From Enhydrobacter aerosaccus (lineage in GTDB: Bacteria > Pseudomonadota > Alphaproteobacteria > Reyranellales > Reyranellaceae), in NCBI RefSeq assembly GCF_900167455.1, contig NZ_FUWJ01000015.1:1-64000 (forward strand): a DNA stretch of 64,000 nucleotides, in the 5' to 3' direction. The notes under the pieces were generated by a model that was given only the letters and a program-made list of their open reading frames with translations, did no database searches and had not been told where the DNA came from. Positions 26,408 through 33,945 of the stretch are shown piece after piece. How positions within the stretch are numbered: position 1 is the stretch's first letter; every line of letters starts with the position of its first letter. A program made the position numbers and the translations under genes.

Positions 26408-27433
26408 ATGGCAACCCTTGCTTCCTCGGCCCTCACTCTGGCGGAATGGGCCACCCGTCTCGATCCCGGCGGCAAGCCCGCGGCGGTGATCGAACTGCTC
26501 GGCCAGACCAACGAGATGCTGACCGACATGCTGTGGATGGAGTGCAACGACGGCGCCGGTCACAAGACCACGGTGCGCACCGGTCTGCCGGCGGCGACGT
26601 GGCGTCTGCTGAACTACGGCGTCGTGAAGTCCAAGAGCACCACCGCCCAGGTGCGCGACAGCACCGGCATGCTCGAGGCCTATTCCGACATCGACAAGGC
26701 GCTGGCCGATCTCAACGGCAACAGCGCCGAGTTCCGCATGGGCGAGGACATGGCCTTCATCGAGGCCATGAACCAGGGCATGCAGCAGTCGGTCATCTAC
26801 GGCAACACGGCCGTCAATCCCGAGCGCTTCACCGGTCTCGGCCCGCGCTTCTCGGCGATCGCCAGCGCCAACAACGGCGTCAACATCGTCGACGCCGGCG
26901 GTACCGGCGCGACCAACAGTTCGATGTGGCTGATCGGCTGGGGGCAGAACACGTGCCATGGTCTGTTCCCGAAGGGCAGCAAGGCCGGGCTGCAGGTGCG
27001 CGATCTCGGCGAAGTGGCGCTCTACGACCCGAACGGCAACGTCTACCAGGGCTATCGCACCCACTTTAAGTGGGATTGCGGTCTGTCGGTGCGGGATTGG
27101 CGATTCGTGGTGCGTGTCGCCAATGTCAACGTAACCGGCGGGGCGGTCACCACCACCAATCTGGTCAACTACCTGATCACGGCGGTGAACAAGCTGCCGT
27201 TCATCAGCGCGGCCGGCAACAGCCCGCCGCCGGGCGGCACCAAGCCGGGCCAGGTCAACACGGTCATCTACTGCAACCGCACGGTCCGCGCCGCGCTCGA
27301 CCAGCAGGCGATGGCCAAGACCAACAACTTCCTCACCATCGAGACCCGGGACTCCAAGCCCTACACGGCGTTCCGCGGCATCCCGATCCGGATCTGCGAC
27401 CAGCTCACCAACAACGAGGCGCGCGTGGTCTGA
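26408..27433 (+). CDS. Major capsid protein (podovirus, BPP-1/epsilon15-like)
   Basis: 341 aa, with the sequence style of the BPP-1 Bbp17 capsid family: an N-terminal MATLASSALTLAEWATRLDP, a variable middle containing KSTTAQVRDSTGMLEAYSDI, and a C-terminal NTVIYCNRTVRAALDQQAMA, then IPIRICDQL. It has the HK97 fold in relatives. It follows the scaffold gene by 24 bases with GGAG (caatcGGAGtagc) before the ATG. The frame is full-length and intact. Confidence 0.9.
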   Translation: MATLASSALTLAEWATRLDPGGKPAAVIELLGQTNEMLTDMLWMECNDGAGHKTTVRTGLPAATWRLLNYGVVKSKSTTAQVRDSTGMLEAYSDIDKALADLNGNSAEFRMGEDMAFIEAMNQGMQQSVIYGNTAVNPERFTGLGPRFSAIASANNGVNIVDAGGTGATNSSMWLIGWGQNTCHGLFPKGSKAGLQVRDLGEVALYDPNGNVYQGYRTHFKWDCGLSVRDWRFVVRVANVNVTGGAVTTTNLVNYLITAVNKLPFISAAGNSPPPGGTKPGQVNTVIYCNRTVRAALDQQAMAKTNNFLTIETRDSKPYTAFRGIPIRICDQLTNNEARVV

Positions 27434-27546
27434 TCCCGCTGCTGCTCCGGATGTCGGCAAGGAACTCGTGACAGACCACGCGAGGATCTTGCCGGCACAG
27501 GCGACAGCGGTTTCCCCCTCCCGAATTCACTCGGAGTCCTTATCTC

Positions 27547-27978
27547 ATGCTTATCGATCAACAGAACCAGTTCTCAGCGACGCAGGCTGTCGCGGCGCTC
27601 GGCTCGACTGTCAGCGCCAACGTGATCGACCTCGGTGTTGCACGCGATATCGGTGGCGACGTCACCGATCAGCTGATGCTGCTGTGCGAGGTCGTCACGC
27701 CTTTCACCTCGGGCGGTTCGGCGACGCTGCAGGTGCAGTTCCAGACCTCGCCTGACAACTCGAGCTGGTCGACCTTGTCCCAGTCGGACGCGATCCCCGT
27801 CGCCAACCTCGTACAGGGCTACAAGTTCCTGCCGGGAGAGCTGCCCGGACCGACGCAGCGCTACCTGCGCCTCAACTATGTGGTCGGCACCGCGGCGATG
27901 ACCGCCGGCGCCATCACCGCCAGCTTGGTGCCGTCGCTGGACGTGCAGCCGGTCTATCCGCGCGCCTACGTGGCGTAG
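27547..27978 (+). CDS. Capsid cement/decoration protein (Bbp16-like)
   Basis: 143 aa of mainly beta structure. The start MLIDQQNQFSATQAV, then NVIDLGVARDIGG, matches the Bbp16 family, which caps and stabilises the mature capsid in BPP-1-like phages. The later FQTSPDNSSWSTL and PTQRYLRLNYVVG are typical of this fold. The gene follows the capsid gene after a gap of about 110 bases and has GGAG upstream of the ATG. Confidence 0.85.
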   Translation: MLIDQQNQFSATQAVAALGSTVSANVIDLGVARDIGGDVTDQLMLLCEVVTPFTSGGSATLQVQFQTSPDNSSWSTLSQSDAIPVANLVQGYKFLPGELPGPTQRYLRLNYVVGTAAMTAGAITASLVPSLDVQPVYPRAYVA

Positions 27979-28001
27979 GCGGATTCGTTCCCTCGTCACA
28001 T

Positions 28002-28027
28002 CCCTCTCCCCGCGTGCGGGGAGGGGG
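28002..28027. repeat. CCCTCTCCCCGC hairpin repeat inside the virion operon
   Basis: An imperfect palindrome reading CCCTCTCCCCGCGTGCGGGG, then AGGG, about 11 paired bases with a two-base loop. It is of the same kind as the CCCTCTCCCC-type sequences at 62300-62400, a repeat common in intergenic DNA of alphaproteobacteria. It lies in the gap between the cement and adaptor genes and could act as a partial terminator. Confidence 0.6.
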
Positions 28028-28126
28028 CCGCTCATGGAGATGACATGACCAGCTTGGTTCGCTCTGGAGCGAGTGGGCGCCCGCGCTTGGTGACAAGCGC
28101 CGCTCACCTCCGCTGACGGTCGACCG

Positions 28127-28795
28127 ATGGTGACCGTCACGGACATCTGCAATGCCGCGCTTTCCCACTGCGGGACGCGTTCGAAGATCAGCTCGATCGA
28201 CGAAGGCAGCGCCGAGGCCAATGCCTGCCGTACCCACCTGGCGATGGTGCGCGATCAGACCCTGCGACTCCACGATTGGAACTTCGCGCGGGTTACAACG
28301 ACGCTGGCGCTGCTGCAGAATCCACCAGACCGGTGGGCTTACAAGTATGCGCTTCCCAGCGATTGCGTGAGGCTGCGCAGACTGAACGACGTGCCGTTGC
28401 TGGCGCTGCCGGAGGCGTTCTTCGAAGCGGCCGCCGACAAAGACAGCACCGGCGCGTTCGTCGGCGTGATCCTGACCAATGCCGCGGCGGTGAGCGCCAT
28501 CTACACGGCGCAGGTCGCCGATCCGCTGCGCTGGGATGCCGGCTTCGCCGATGCCGTTACCTACGGACTGGCAGCGCGAGTCTGCTACGAGCTCTCGGGC
28601 AAGGAGGATCGCGCCAGGACGCTGACGCAGCTCTGGCAGATCAATCTCAACCAGGCCGCGGCAGCGGCTGCGAATGAAGGGTCGGCGCTCAATCGAACCT
28701 ACCGGCCGGAAGCTCTTGCCGCGCGCGGCTACGACGACGGCCTGGCCGAGTTCGGCCAGTTCGCAACCATTGATACGAAAGTCGGCAGTTTCTGA
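28127..28795 (+). CDS. Tail adaptor protein (gp11/tail-tubular-A-like)
   Basis: 222 aa. The start MVTVTDICNAALSHCGTRSK, then MVRDQTLRLHDWNFARVTTTLALL, then PPDRWAYKYALPSDCVRLRRL, is the recognised adaptor pattern of podoviral tails. It forms the ring between portal and tail nozzle. There is no ribosome site of note; an upstream start is also possible. It is 148 bases after the cement gene, with the hairpin repeat in between. Confidence 0.85.
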   Translation: MVTVTDICNAALSHCGTRSKISSIDEGSAEANACRTHLAMVRDQTLRLHDWNFARVTTTLALLQNPPDRWAYKYALPSDCVRLRRLNDVPLLALPEAFFEAAADKDSTGAFVGVILTNAAAVSAIYTAQVADPLRWDAGFADAVTYGLAARVCYELSGKEDRARTLTQLWQINLNQAAAAAANEGSALNRTYRPEALAARGYDDGLAEFGQFATIDTKVGSF

Positions 28796-28832
28796 CACAG
28801 AGCACACACGTTCCCTGATTAGAAAACGTCTC

Positions 28833-28860
28833 GCGAGGCCGGGAGGGGTCCCGACCTCGC
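28833..28860. terminator. GC-rich hairpin downstream of the adaptor gene
   Basis: A stem of about 11 pairs (GCGAGGCCGGGA region, with one mismatch, pairing with TCCCGACCTCGC) around a GGGG loop, 38 bases after the adaptor stop. There is no T-run. It may end or weaken transcription of the capsid operon before the next unit. Confidence 0.45.
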
Positions 28861-28986
28861 ATCTGGGAAGAGTGACTGGGGTGTAGGGGCCGCGGCGACT
28901 TGGGGTTTGACGCCGTTGCACCGACCTGTGTGGGTCCAACCACGTCGAGGAAACGGGCCTCAACCGCCCGACCGCTCGAACTGCGT

Positions 28987-29014
28987 CTGCCGCCATCCGG
29001 GAAGATGGCGGCAG
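28987..29014. repeat. Perfect 11-base-pair hairpin in a non-coding gap
   Basis: CTGCCGCCATC at 28987-28997 and its exact complement at 29004-29014 enclose a six-base loop (CGGGAA). It is the second hairpin in the 478-base gap before the nozzle gene. The function is unknown: terminator, RNA structure or protein site. Confidence 0.6.
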
Positions 29015-29109
29015 GCAAGGCCGAGCCGTTGTCCGAACACGAGATGGGACCCGGGTGGGAGATCATGGAGGTGGGTGCCATGGTCGCGTTCAACCATGGA
29101 GGGTGTGCC

Positions 29110-29208
29110 ATGCGTTTGATGATGAACATCGGGGCGACGTTCAGCGGTGGATTGCTGATCGTCTATGCGGTGATGTTGACGCTCGAGCAGCTGATCTTGA
29201 GGCACTGA
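29110..29208 (+). CDS. Possible 32-aa membrane peptide
   Basis: MRLMMNIGATFSGGLLIVYA, then VMLTLEQLILRH: one transmembrane helix. GGAGGG lies six bases before the ATG, a good ribosome site. It stands alone in the gap between two virion units, with no sequence relative recognised. A longer in-frame extension to 28900 is not protein-like. It could be a small phage membrane protein or a chance frame. Confidence 0.3.
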   Translation: MRLMMNIGATFSGGLLIVYAVMLTLEQLILRH

Positions 29209-29224
29209 CGAAGGCGCGGCTCCG

Positions 29225-29266
29225 TTGACGACCAGAATAGGGTGTCGGGGGAGTCGCGCCTATCTT
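29225..29266 (+). promoter_or_regulatory. Shared virion-gene promoter element, copy 4 (tail operon)
   Basis: TTGACGACCAGAAT at 29225-29238 (one base different from copies 2 and 5), then 22 bases, then TATCTT at 29261-29266. The ATG at 29274 is 7 bases further, without a ribosome site. Confidence 0.78.
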
Positions 29267-29273
29267 GGGCACC

Positions 29274-31328
29274 ATGCCCGCGCTTCCAACCATCCAGCCT
29301 TCCTTCGCCGCTGGTGAGCTCTCGCCCTTCCTCCACGGTCGCGTCGATCTGGCCAAGTTCCATGTCGGATGCCGTACCCTGGTCAACTTCTTCGTGCATC
29401 CGCATGGCGGTGCTTCCAACCGGCCCGGCACCCGATTTGTCGGCGCTGTGGACGATTCGACGATCCGCCACAGGCTGATTCCGTTCCAGTTCCGGACGCT
29501 GCCGGCCGGACAGAGCTACGCGCTGCTGTTCGGCAACTACACCATGCAGGTGGTGATGAATGGCGGTTTCGTCCTCGACGGGACCGGCACTGTCTACACC
29601 GTGGCGTCGCCCTACGCGGCGAGCGATCTGCCGACGCTCAAGTTCGTGCAGAGCGCCGATACGATGACGCTCACGCATCCCAACTATCCACCCCAGAACC
29701 TGACGCGGACAGGCCATGCCAACTGGACGTTCACGCCGCTGACCTTCGCGCCGGCGACCGCGGCGCCGACCGGTCTCTCGTCGAACAATCCCGGCACTGC
29801 CGTTGCCTATGTCGTTACCGCGGTCAATGCGACCAGCGGCGAGGAGAGCCTGCCGAGCCCCTATGTCGGCGCGGCCAACGACAGTTCGACCCTGGGCTGG
29901 GTGCCCGTCGCGGTGGCCGGTTCCTACAACGTCTACAAGTTGCGCAGCGGCTCCTACGGCTTCATCGGACGCTCGACCTCGGCGAGCTTCACCGACTCGG
30001 GCATCGTCGCCGATATCAGCAACACGCCGCCCGGCCAGCGCAATCCGTTCTCGGGGAGCGGCAACTATCCCGCCTGCTCGACCTATTATCTGCAGCGCCA
30101 GGCCTTCGCCAACACGACCAGCGCCCCGCAGACGCTGTGGTTCTCCGTGGTCGGCGCCTTCAACAACATGACCGTGTCCACGCCGACCAAGGATTCGGAC
30201 GCGATCACGCGCGCACTCGTGAGCCGGCAGGTGGACGAGATTCGCCATCTCGTTCCCCTGGCGTCGTTACTGATCATGACGTCGGGCGCCGAGTGGCGGT
30301 GCTGGCCCGGCCCGTCGCAGAGCGGCCTGACGCCGGCTCAATGCATGACCCTTCCGCAGACCGCATTCGGCTGCAGCCACGTGCCGCCGGTGGTGACGGA
30401 CAATTCGCTGCTGTTCGTGCAGGAGAAGGGCAACCGCGTCCAGGCCCTGCGCTACGACGCCCTTCAGGACGTCTACACCTCGCAGGACATGTCGGTCCTG
30501 GCCTCGCACCTGCTCTACGACACGACGGCCCAGTACCAGATCCAGGAGTGGGCCTTCGCCCAGGAACCGTTCCGCATCATCTGGGCCGTGCGATCCGATG
30601 GCATGCTGCTGGGTTTCACCTACATGCGCGAGCACGAGGTCTACGCCTGGCATCGGCATGTCACCGACGGCCAGGTCGAGAGCGTGTGCGCCATCACGGA
30701 GTCCAATGGCGCGGGCGGAACGACCGATGCCGTTTACCTGATCGTCAATCGGACCATCGGCGGCGTCACCAAACGCTATGTCGAGCGCATGGCGGAGCGC
30801 GTGTTCAGTACCGCGGCCGACTTCTGGTTCGTCGATTGCGGCCTGCAGTATAGCGGCGCTCCCGTCACGCAGGTCTCTGGCCTTGGCCATCTCGAAGGCA
30901 AAGCGGTCGCCATCGTCGCCGACGGTTCGGTGGTGCCGAATCAGGTGGTGACGAGCGGCGCGGTCACGCTGGACGGCGCCTATTCGAAGGTGACGGTCGG
31001 CTTGCCCTATACCGCCCAGCTCGAGACGCTCAACCTCGAGCCGGCCGGCGGCGGCACGTTGCAGGGGCAGATGAAGAAGATCGCCCAGGTCACGGTGCGC
31101 GTGAAGGATGCGCGCGGCATCCAGGTCGGGCTGAAGCAGGGGGCGCTGGCCGAGGTCAAGCAGCGCTCGTCCGAGCAGCTCGGGACGGCCATGCAGCCGT
31201 TCACCGGCGATTGGCAGATCAGCATTCCGAGCGAATGGAATCGTGAGGGTCGGCTGTTCGTGCAACAGGGCTACCCGCTGCCGTGCACCATCCTCGATCT
31301 CATTTCCGAGGTGACGGTCGGTGACTGA
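29274..31328 (+). CDS. Tail nozzle / tail-tubular-B-like protein
   Basis: 684 aa, the largest virion protein. The start MPALPTIQPSFAAGELSPFL, then HGRVDLAKFHVGCRTLVNFFVHPHGGASNRPGTRFVG, is the typical start of the podoviral nozzle or stabilisation protein family. The body is mostly beta propeller-like repeats, with AEWRCWPG and SEQLGTAMQPFTGDWQ in usual places. The protein forms the distal tail tube. The start at 29274, not the ATG at 29265, agrees with the family and with the promoter distance. It overlaps the next gene by eight bases. Confidence 0.88.
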   Translation: MPALPTIQPSFAAGELSPFLHGRVDLAKFHVGCRTLVNFFVHPHGGASNRPGTRFVGAVDDSTIRHRLIPFQFRTLPAGQSYALLFGNYTMQVVMNGGFVLDGTGTVYTVASPYAASDLPTLKFVQSADTMTLTHPNYPPQNLTRTGHANWTFTPLTFAPATAAPTGLSSNNPGTAVAYVVTAVNATSGEESLPSPYVGAANDSSTLGWVPVAVAGSYNVYKLRSGSYGFIGRSTSASFTDSGIVADISNTPPGQRNPFSGSGNYPACSTYYLQRQAFANTTSAPQTLWFSVVGAFNNMTVSTPTKDSDAITRALVSRQVDEIRHLVPLASLLIMTSGAEWRCWPGPSQSGLTPAQCMTLPQTAFGCSHVPPVVTDNSLLFVQEKGNRVQALRYDALQDVYTSQDMSVLASHLLYDTTAQYQIQEWAFAQEPFRIIWAVRSDGMLLGFTYMREHEVYAWHRHVTDGQVESVCAITESNGAGGTTDAVYLIVNRTIGGVTKRYVERMAERVFSTAADFWFVDCGLQYSGAPVTQVSGLGHLEGKAVAIVADGSVVPNQVVTSGAVTLDGAYSKVTVGLPYTAQLETLNLEPAGGGTLQGQMKKIAQVTVRVKDARGIQVGLKQGALAEVKQRSSEQLGTAMQPFTGDWQISIPSEWNREGRLFVQQGYPLPCTILDLISEVTVGD

Positions 31329-31788
31329 CGGCGGTCGCATCCAGATCGTCCCGGCGACGATGGCGCATGTGGACGCCATCGTGCTTCGACCCGGCGATGT
31401 CGCCGAGATCGCGGCACTCGGCCTCAGCAGCCGGGAGGGCCTACGCCTCAGCCTCGATCGTGCCCTCGAGGCACAGGCCTATCTGGCCGACGGCGAGGTT
31501 GCGGCGATCGCCGGCATCGGCTTGCCGTCGATGCTCGGTCGGGTGGCGACGCCGTGGCTGCTGACCGGCATGCCGGTCGAGCGTCACCGCAAGGCGTTCC
31601 TTTGCCTCACCAGGGCCCGCATCGCCGGCCTGCGGCGGGAGTGGGATCTGCTCATCAACTACGTTCACGCCGATTACAGCCAGTCGATTCGTTGGCTCGC
31701 TTGGCTCGGCTTCGACATCGGCCCGGCCCGGCCGTTTGGTCCGCGCCAGGCTCTGTTCCACCAAGTCACGTTGCGAGGACGTCCATGA
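31321..31788 (+). CDS. GNAT-fold virion accessory protein (T7 gp13-like)
   Basis: 155 aa from a GTG that overlaps the nozzle stop. It has an acetyltransferase-like fold: residues 60-125 (VAAIAGIGLPSMLGRVATPW, then YSQSIRWLAWLGFDIG) resemble the beta-4/alpha-4 part of GNAT proteins encoded in this position in many T7-type and related podoviruses (internal protein A). No clear acetyl-CoA motif (R/QxxGxG) is visible, so it may be structural. It overlaps the next gene by four bases. Confidence 0.7.
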   Translation: MTDGGRIQIVPATMAHVDAIVLRPGDVAEIAALGLSSREGLRLSLDRALEAQAYLADGEVAAIAGIGLPSMLGRVATPWLLTGMPVERHRKAFLCLTRARIAGLRREWDLLINYVHADYSQSIRWLAWLGFDIGPARPFGPRQALFHQVTLRGRP

Positions 31789-32300
31789 TCTTTCGGCACA
31801 GTTACAGCGATCCGTTCCGCCGCGAGAGGCCGGCGACAAGGCATGGCATCGACCAGGTGCTTGCCGGCAATCAGGCCCAGATCCAGGCCAACCAGGCCAG
31901 CTACATGGCGCAGGTCGCTCGCAACAACCAGCAGGTCGCCCAATGGAACGCGCAACGTGCCTTGCAGCAGGGGCAGGTGCAGCAGGATCTGCAGCGGCAG
32001 AAGACGGCTCAGGCGATCGGCCAGCAGAGGGCGGCGCTCGCCAGCCAGGGCGGCGACATCAACAGCGGCTCCAGCGTGGATCTCGTCGGCGATACCGCGC
32101 GCAGCGGCGAGTTCTCGGCGCAGACGATCGGCAACGACGCGCAGGCGAGGGCCTACAAATATCTTCTCGACGCCAACACGGCGGCGGGGCAGGCGAGCCT
32201 TTACGACACGCAGGCCAGCAACGTGTGGTCCACGTACCGGAACAACCTTCTCGCGGACGGGATCAAGAGCGGGGCCAGCCTGCTCGGCAAGTACGTCTGA
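31785..32300 (+). CDS. Internal virion / ejection protein (gp14-like)
   Basis: 171 aa. After a short N-terminus (MIFRHSYSDPFRRERPATRH) comes a long Gln/Ala-rich helical segment (NQAQIQANQASYMAQVARNN, then QQVAQWNAQRALQQGQVQQD), followed by a Gly/Ser part and a C-terminal hydrophobic-ish helix. This resembles the short internal core or ejection proteins of podoviruses such as T7 gp14. It overlaps the gene before it by four bases (ATGA). No large gp15/gp16-like proteins follow. Confidence 0.7.
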   Translation: MIFRHSYSDPFRRERPATRHGIDQVLAGNQAQIQANQASYMAQVARNNQQVAQWNAQRALQQGQVQQDLQRQKTAQAIGQQRAALASQGGDINSGSSVDLVGDTARSGEFSAQTIGNDAQARAYKYLLDANTAAGQASLYDTQASNVWSTYRNNLLADGIKSGASLLGKYV

Positions 32301-32311
32301 CGGCGCCGCCG

Positions 32312-32354
32312 TTGACGACCGGAATCCGGCCAACGGCGGCAGTGGGTATATATA
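32312..32354 (+). promoter_or_regulatory. Shared virion-gene promoter element, copy 5 (fibre and lysis operon)
   Basis: TTGACGACCGGAAT at 32312-32325, then 23 bases, then TATATA at 32349-32354. Unlike the other four, the start codon (32387) is 32 bases after the second box, and a weak GAGCAG/GCGAG ribosome site is available. The left box lies inside a 10-base inverted repeat (32305-32314 and 32331-32340), and its core reads CCGGAATCCGG, a small palindrome. Confidence 0.72.
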
Positions 32355-32386
32355 AGCCGACGGTACGAGTGAGCAGCGAGTAGCGT

Positions 32387-33832
32387 ATGACCGTCTCCAG
32401 CACATCCAGTCGCGTCGTCTACCAGGGCAACGGCGCCACCACGGTATTTCCCTTCGCCTTCAAGGTGCAGCAGGCCGCCGATCTCATCGTGGTCTATACC
32501 GACGCGACCGGCACGGACACGGTTCTGTCGCAGAGCCAATATGCGGCGACGGGGTTCGGCCTCGATGCCGGCGGTACCGTGACCTATCCCATCAGCGGCA
32601 GCCCGATCGCGGCGGCCACGACGCTCACGATCTATCGCGACGTGGCCCCGACGCAGCCGACCTCGATCTCGAACCAGGGCGCGATGTGGCCGCAAGTGAT
32701 CGAGGCGGCACTCGATCGGCTGACCTTCATCGCCCAGAAGATCACCGATACGGCCTCGCGCGCCCTCGTGGTCTCTGCCACCGATGGCGGCACGGTCAAC
32801 GCGCTGCCACCCAAGATCCAGCGCGCCAACGCCTATCTCGCCTTCGACAACAACGGCCAGCCGATCGCGGCACAGAACGTCGGCACGACGACAGTATCGT
32901 CGTGGCTGGCGGCGAACTTCCTGACCATGACGTCCCGCCTCGCCGCGCTGACAGCGCTGGGCGGCGCGGGAACGGCCGACAACAACGCACTCACCGGCAC
33001 CAACGATTTCACCGCCGGCCGCATCAAGGTGCCGACGAGGGCGGCGGGTGACAGCGGCACCGACGCGGCGAGCACGGCGTTCGTGCGCAACAATGCCATT
33101 CGCTCCTATCTCGCGGGGCTGACGCTTTCGACAGCCGGCGGCTCACCCACCTTCGGCATCGCCGCCGGATGCGCCGCCGACAACACCAACATCTCCATGA
33201 TGACGCTGCCCGCAGCCTTCACCAAAACGACCGCCGCCTGGGCCGCCGGCTCCGGCAATGGTGCTATCGATACCGGAACGATCGCCAATAACAGTTGGTA
33301 TCACGTCTACCTGATCCAGCGCCTGGATACCGGCGCAACGGATGTCGCCATCTCGACCAACGCTTCCGCGCCGACGCTGCCGGCAGCTTATACGCTTTAT
33401 CGGCGGATCGGGGCGATGCTCACCGATAGTTCAGGCCGCTGGGTTGCGTTTAGTCAGAGTGGAGACGAAGTCTTATGGCTCTCACCTCCAATAGATGTGA
33501 GCGCCGCGGCACTTGGAACTACATCGACGCTTTATGCTTTGAGTGTTCCGAACGGTGTTGTTGTTAATGCATTGACACGTGTGAGCGTCATCGGTGCCGG
33601 GAATGTTTCGATACTAATCCAATCCCCGGCAGAAAATGTGCAAGCTGTTTCGACTCAGGGTGCGGGGGCGAGTCTAACAGTTGTGAACGGATCGAGCGGT
33701 AATGGTGCTGCTGGGCACTTTATCGTTCGTACTAATGGACTTCAGCAAATCCGTATTGTTGCTAGTACTGGAGGCGTTCAACTCAGTGTTGTTACCGACG
33801 GTTGGGTCGATAGGCGTGGAAGAGATGCTTAG
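32387..33832 (+). CDS. Tail fibre protein with T7-type N-terminal attachment domain
   Basis: 481 aa. Residues 1-150 (SRVVYQGNGATTVFPFAFKV, then QSQYAATGFGLDAGGTVTYP, then ATTLTIYRDVAPTQPTS) form the tail-fibre N-terminal domain that binds the tail. The middle has collagen-like and Ala/Thr-rich beta segments. The C-terminal 120 residues, encoded from about 33480 onward, are clearly lower in GC than the rest, with different codon choice (GTTGTTGTTAAT), and probably form the receptor-binding tip. The change suggests recombination or transfer of the tip. No tail-spike enzyme domain or chaperone gene is recognised. Confidence 0.82.
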   Translation: MTVSSTSSRVVYQGNGATTVFPFAFKVQQAADLIVVYTDATGTDTVLSQSQYAATGFGLDAGGTVTYPISGSPIAAATTLTIYRDVAPTQPTSISNQGAMWPQVIEAALDRLTFIAQKITDTASRALVVSATDGGTVNALPPKIQRANAYLAFDNNGQPIAAQNVGTTTVSSWLAANFLTMTSRLAALTALGGAGTADNNALTGTNDFTAGRIKVPTRAAGDSGTDAASTAFVRNNAIRSYLAGLTLSTAGGSPTFGIAAGCAADNTNISMMTLPAAFTKTTAAWAAGSGNGAIDTGTIANNSWYHVYLIQRLDTGATDVAISTNASAPTLPAAYTLYRRIGAMLTDSSGRWVAFSQSGDEVLWLSPPIDVSAAALGTTSTLYALSVPNGVVVNALTRVSVIGAGNVSILIQSPAENVQAVSTQGAGASLTVVNGSSGNGAAGHFIVRTNGLQQIRIVASTGGVQLSVVTDGWVDRRGRDA

Positions 33833-33945
33833 CCTTGGGACTCGCCCACGAAGGCATATCAATAACAGTGCCGTTGGGTCGTTTGCATCAGATCCTTTGA
33901 ACCTAATCACTTCATATCATCGAACAGAAATACGAAGCAGGTACC

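Noticed and set aside
28900..29208. 102-codon frame before the nozzle gene
   Set aside because: Only the last 32 codons have a ribosome site and protein-like character; the front contains the perfect hairpin and is probably non-coding.
32387..33832. Diversity-generating retroelement acting on the tail fibre
   Set aside because: No reverse transcriptase and no template/variable repeat pair were found.
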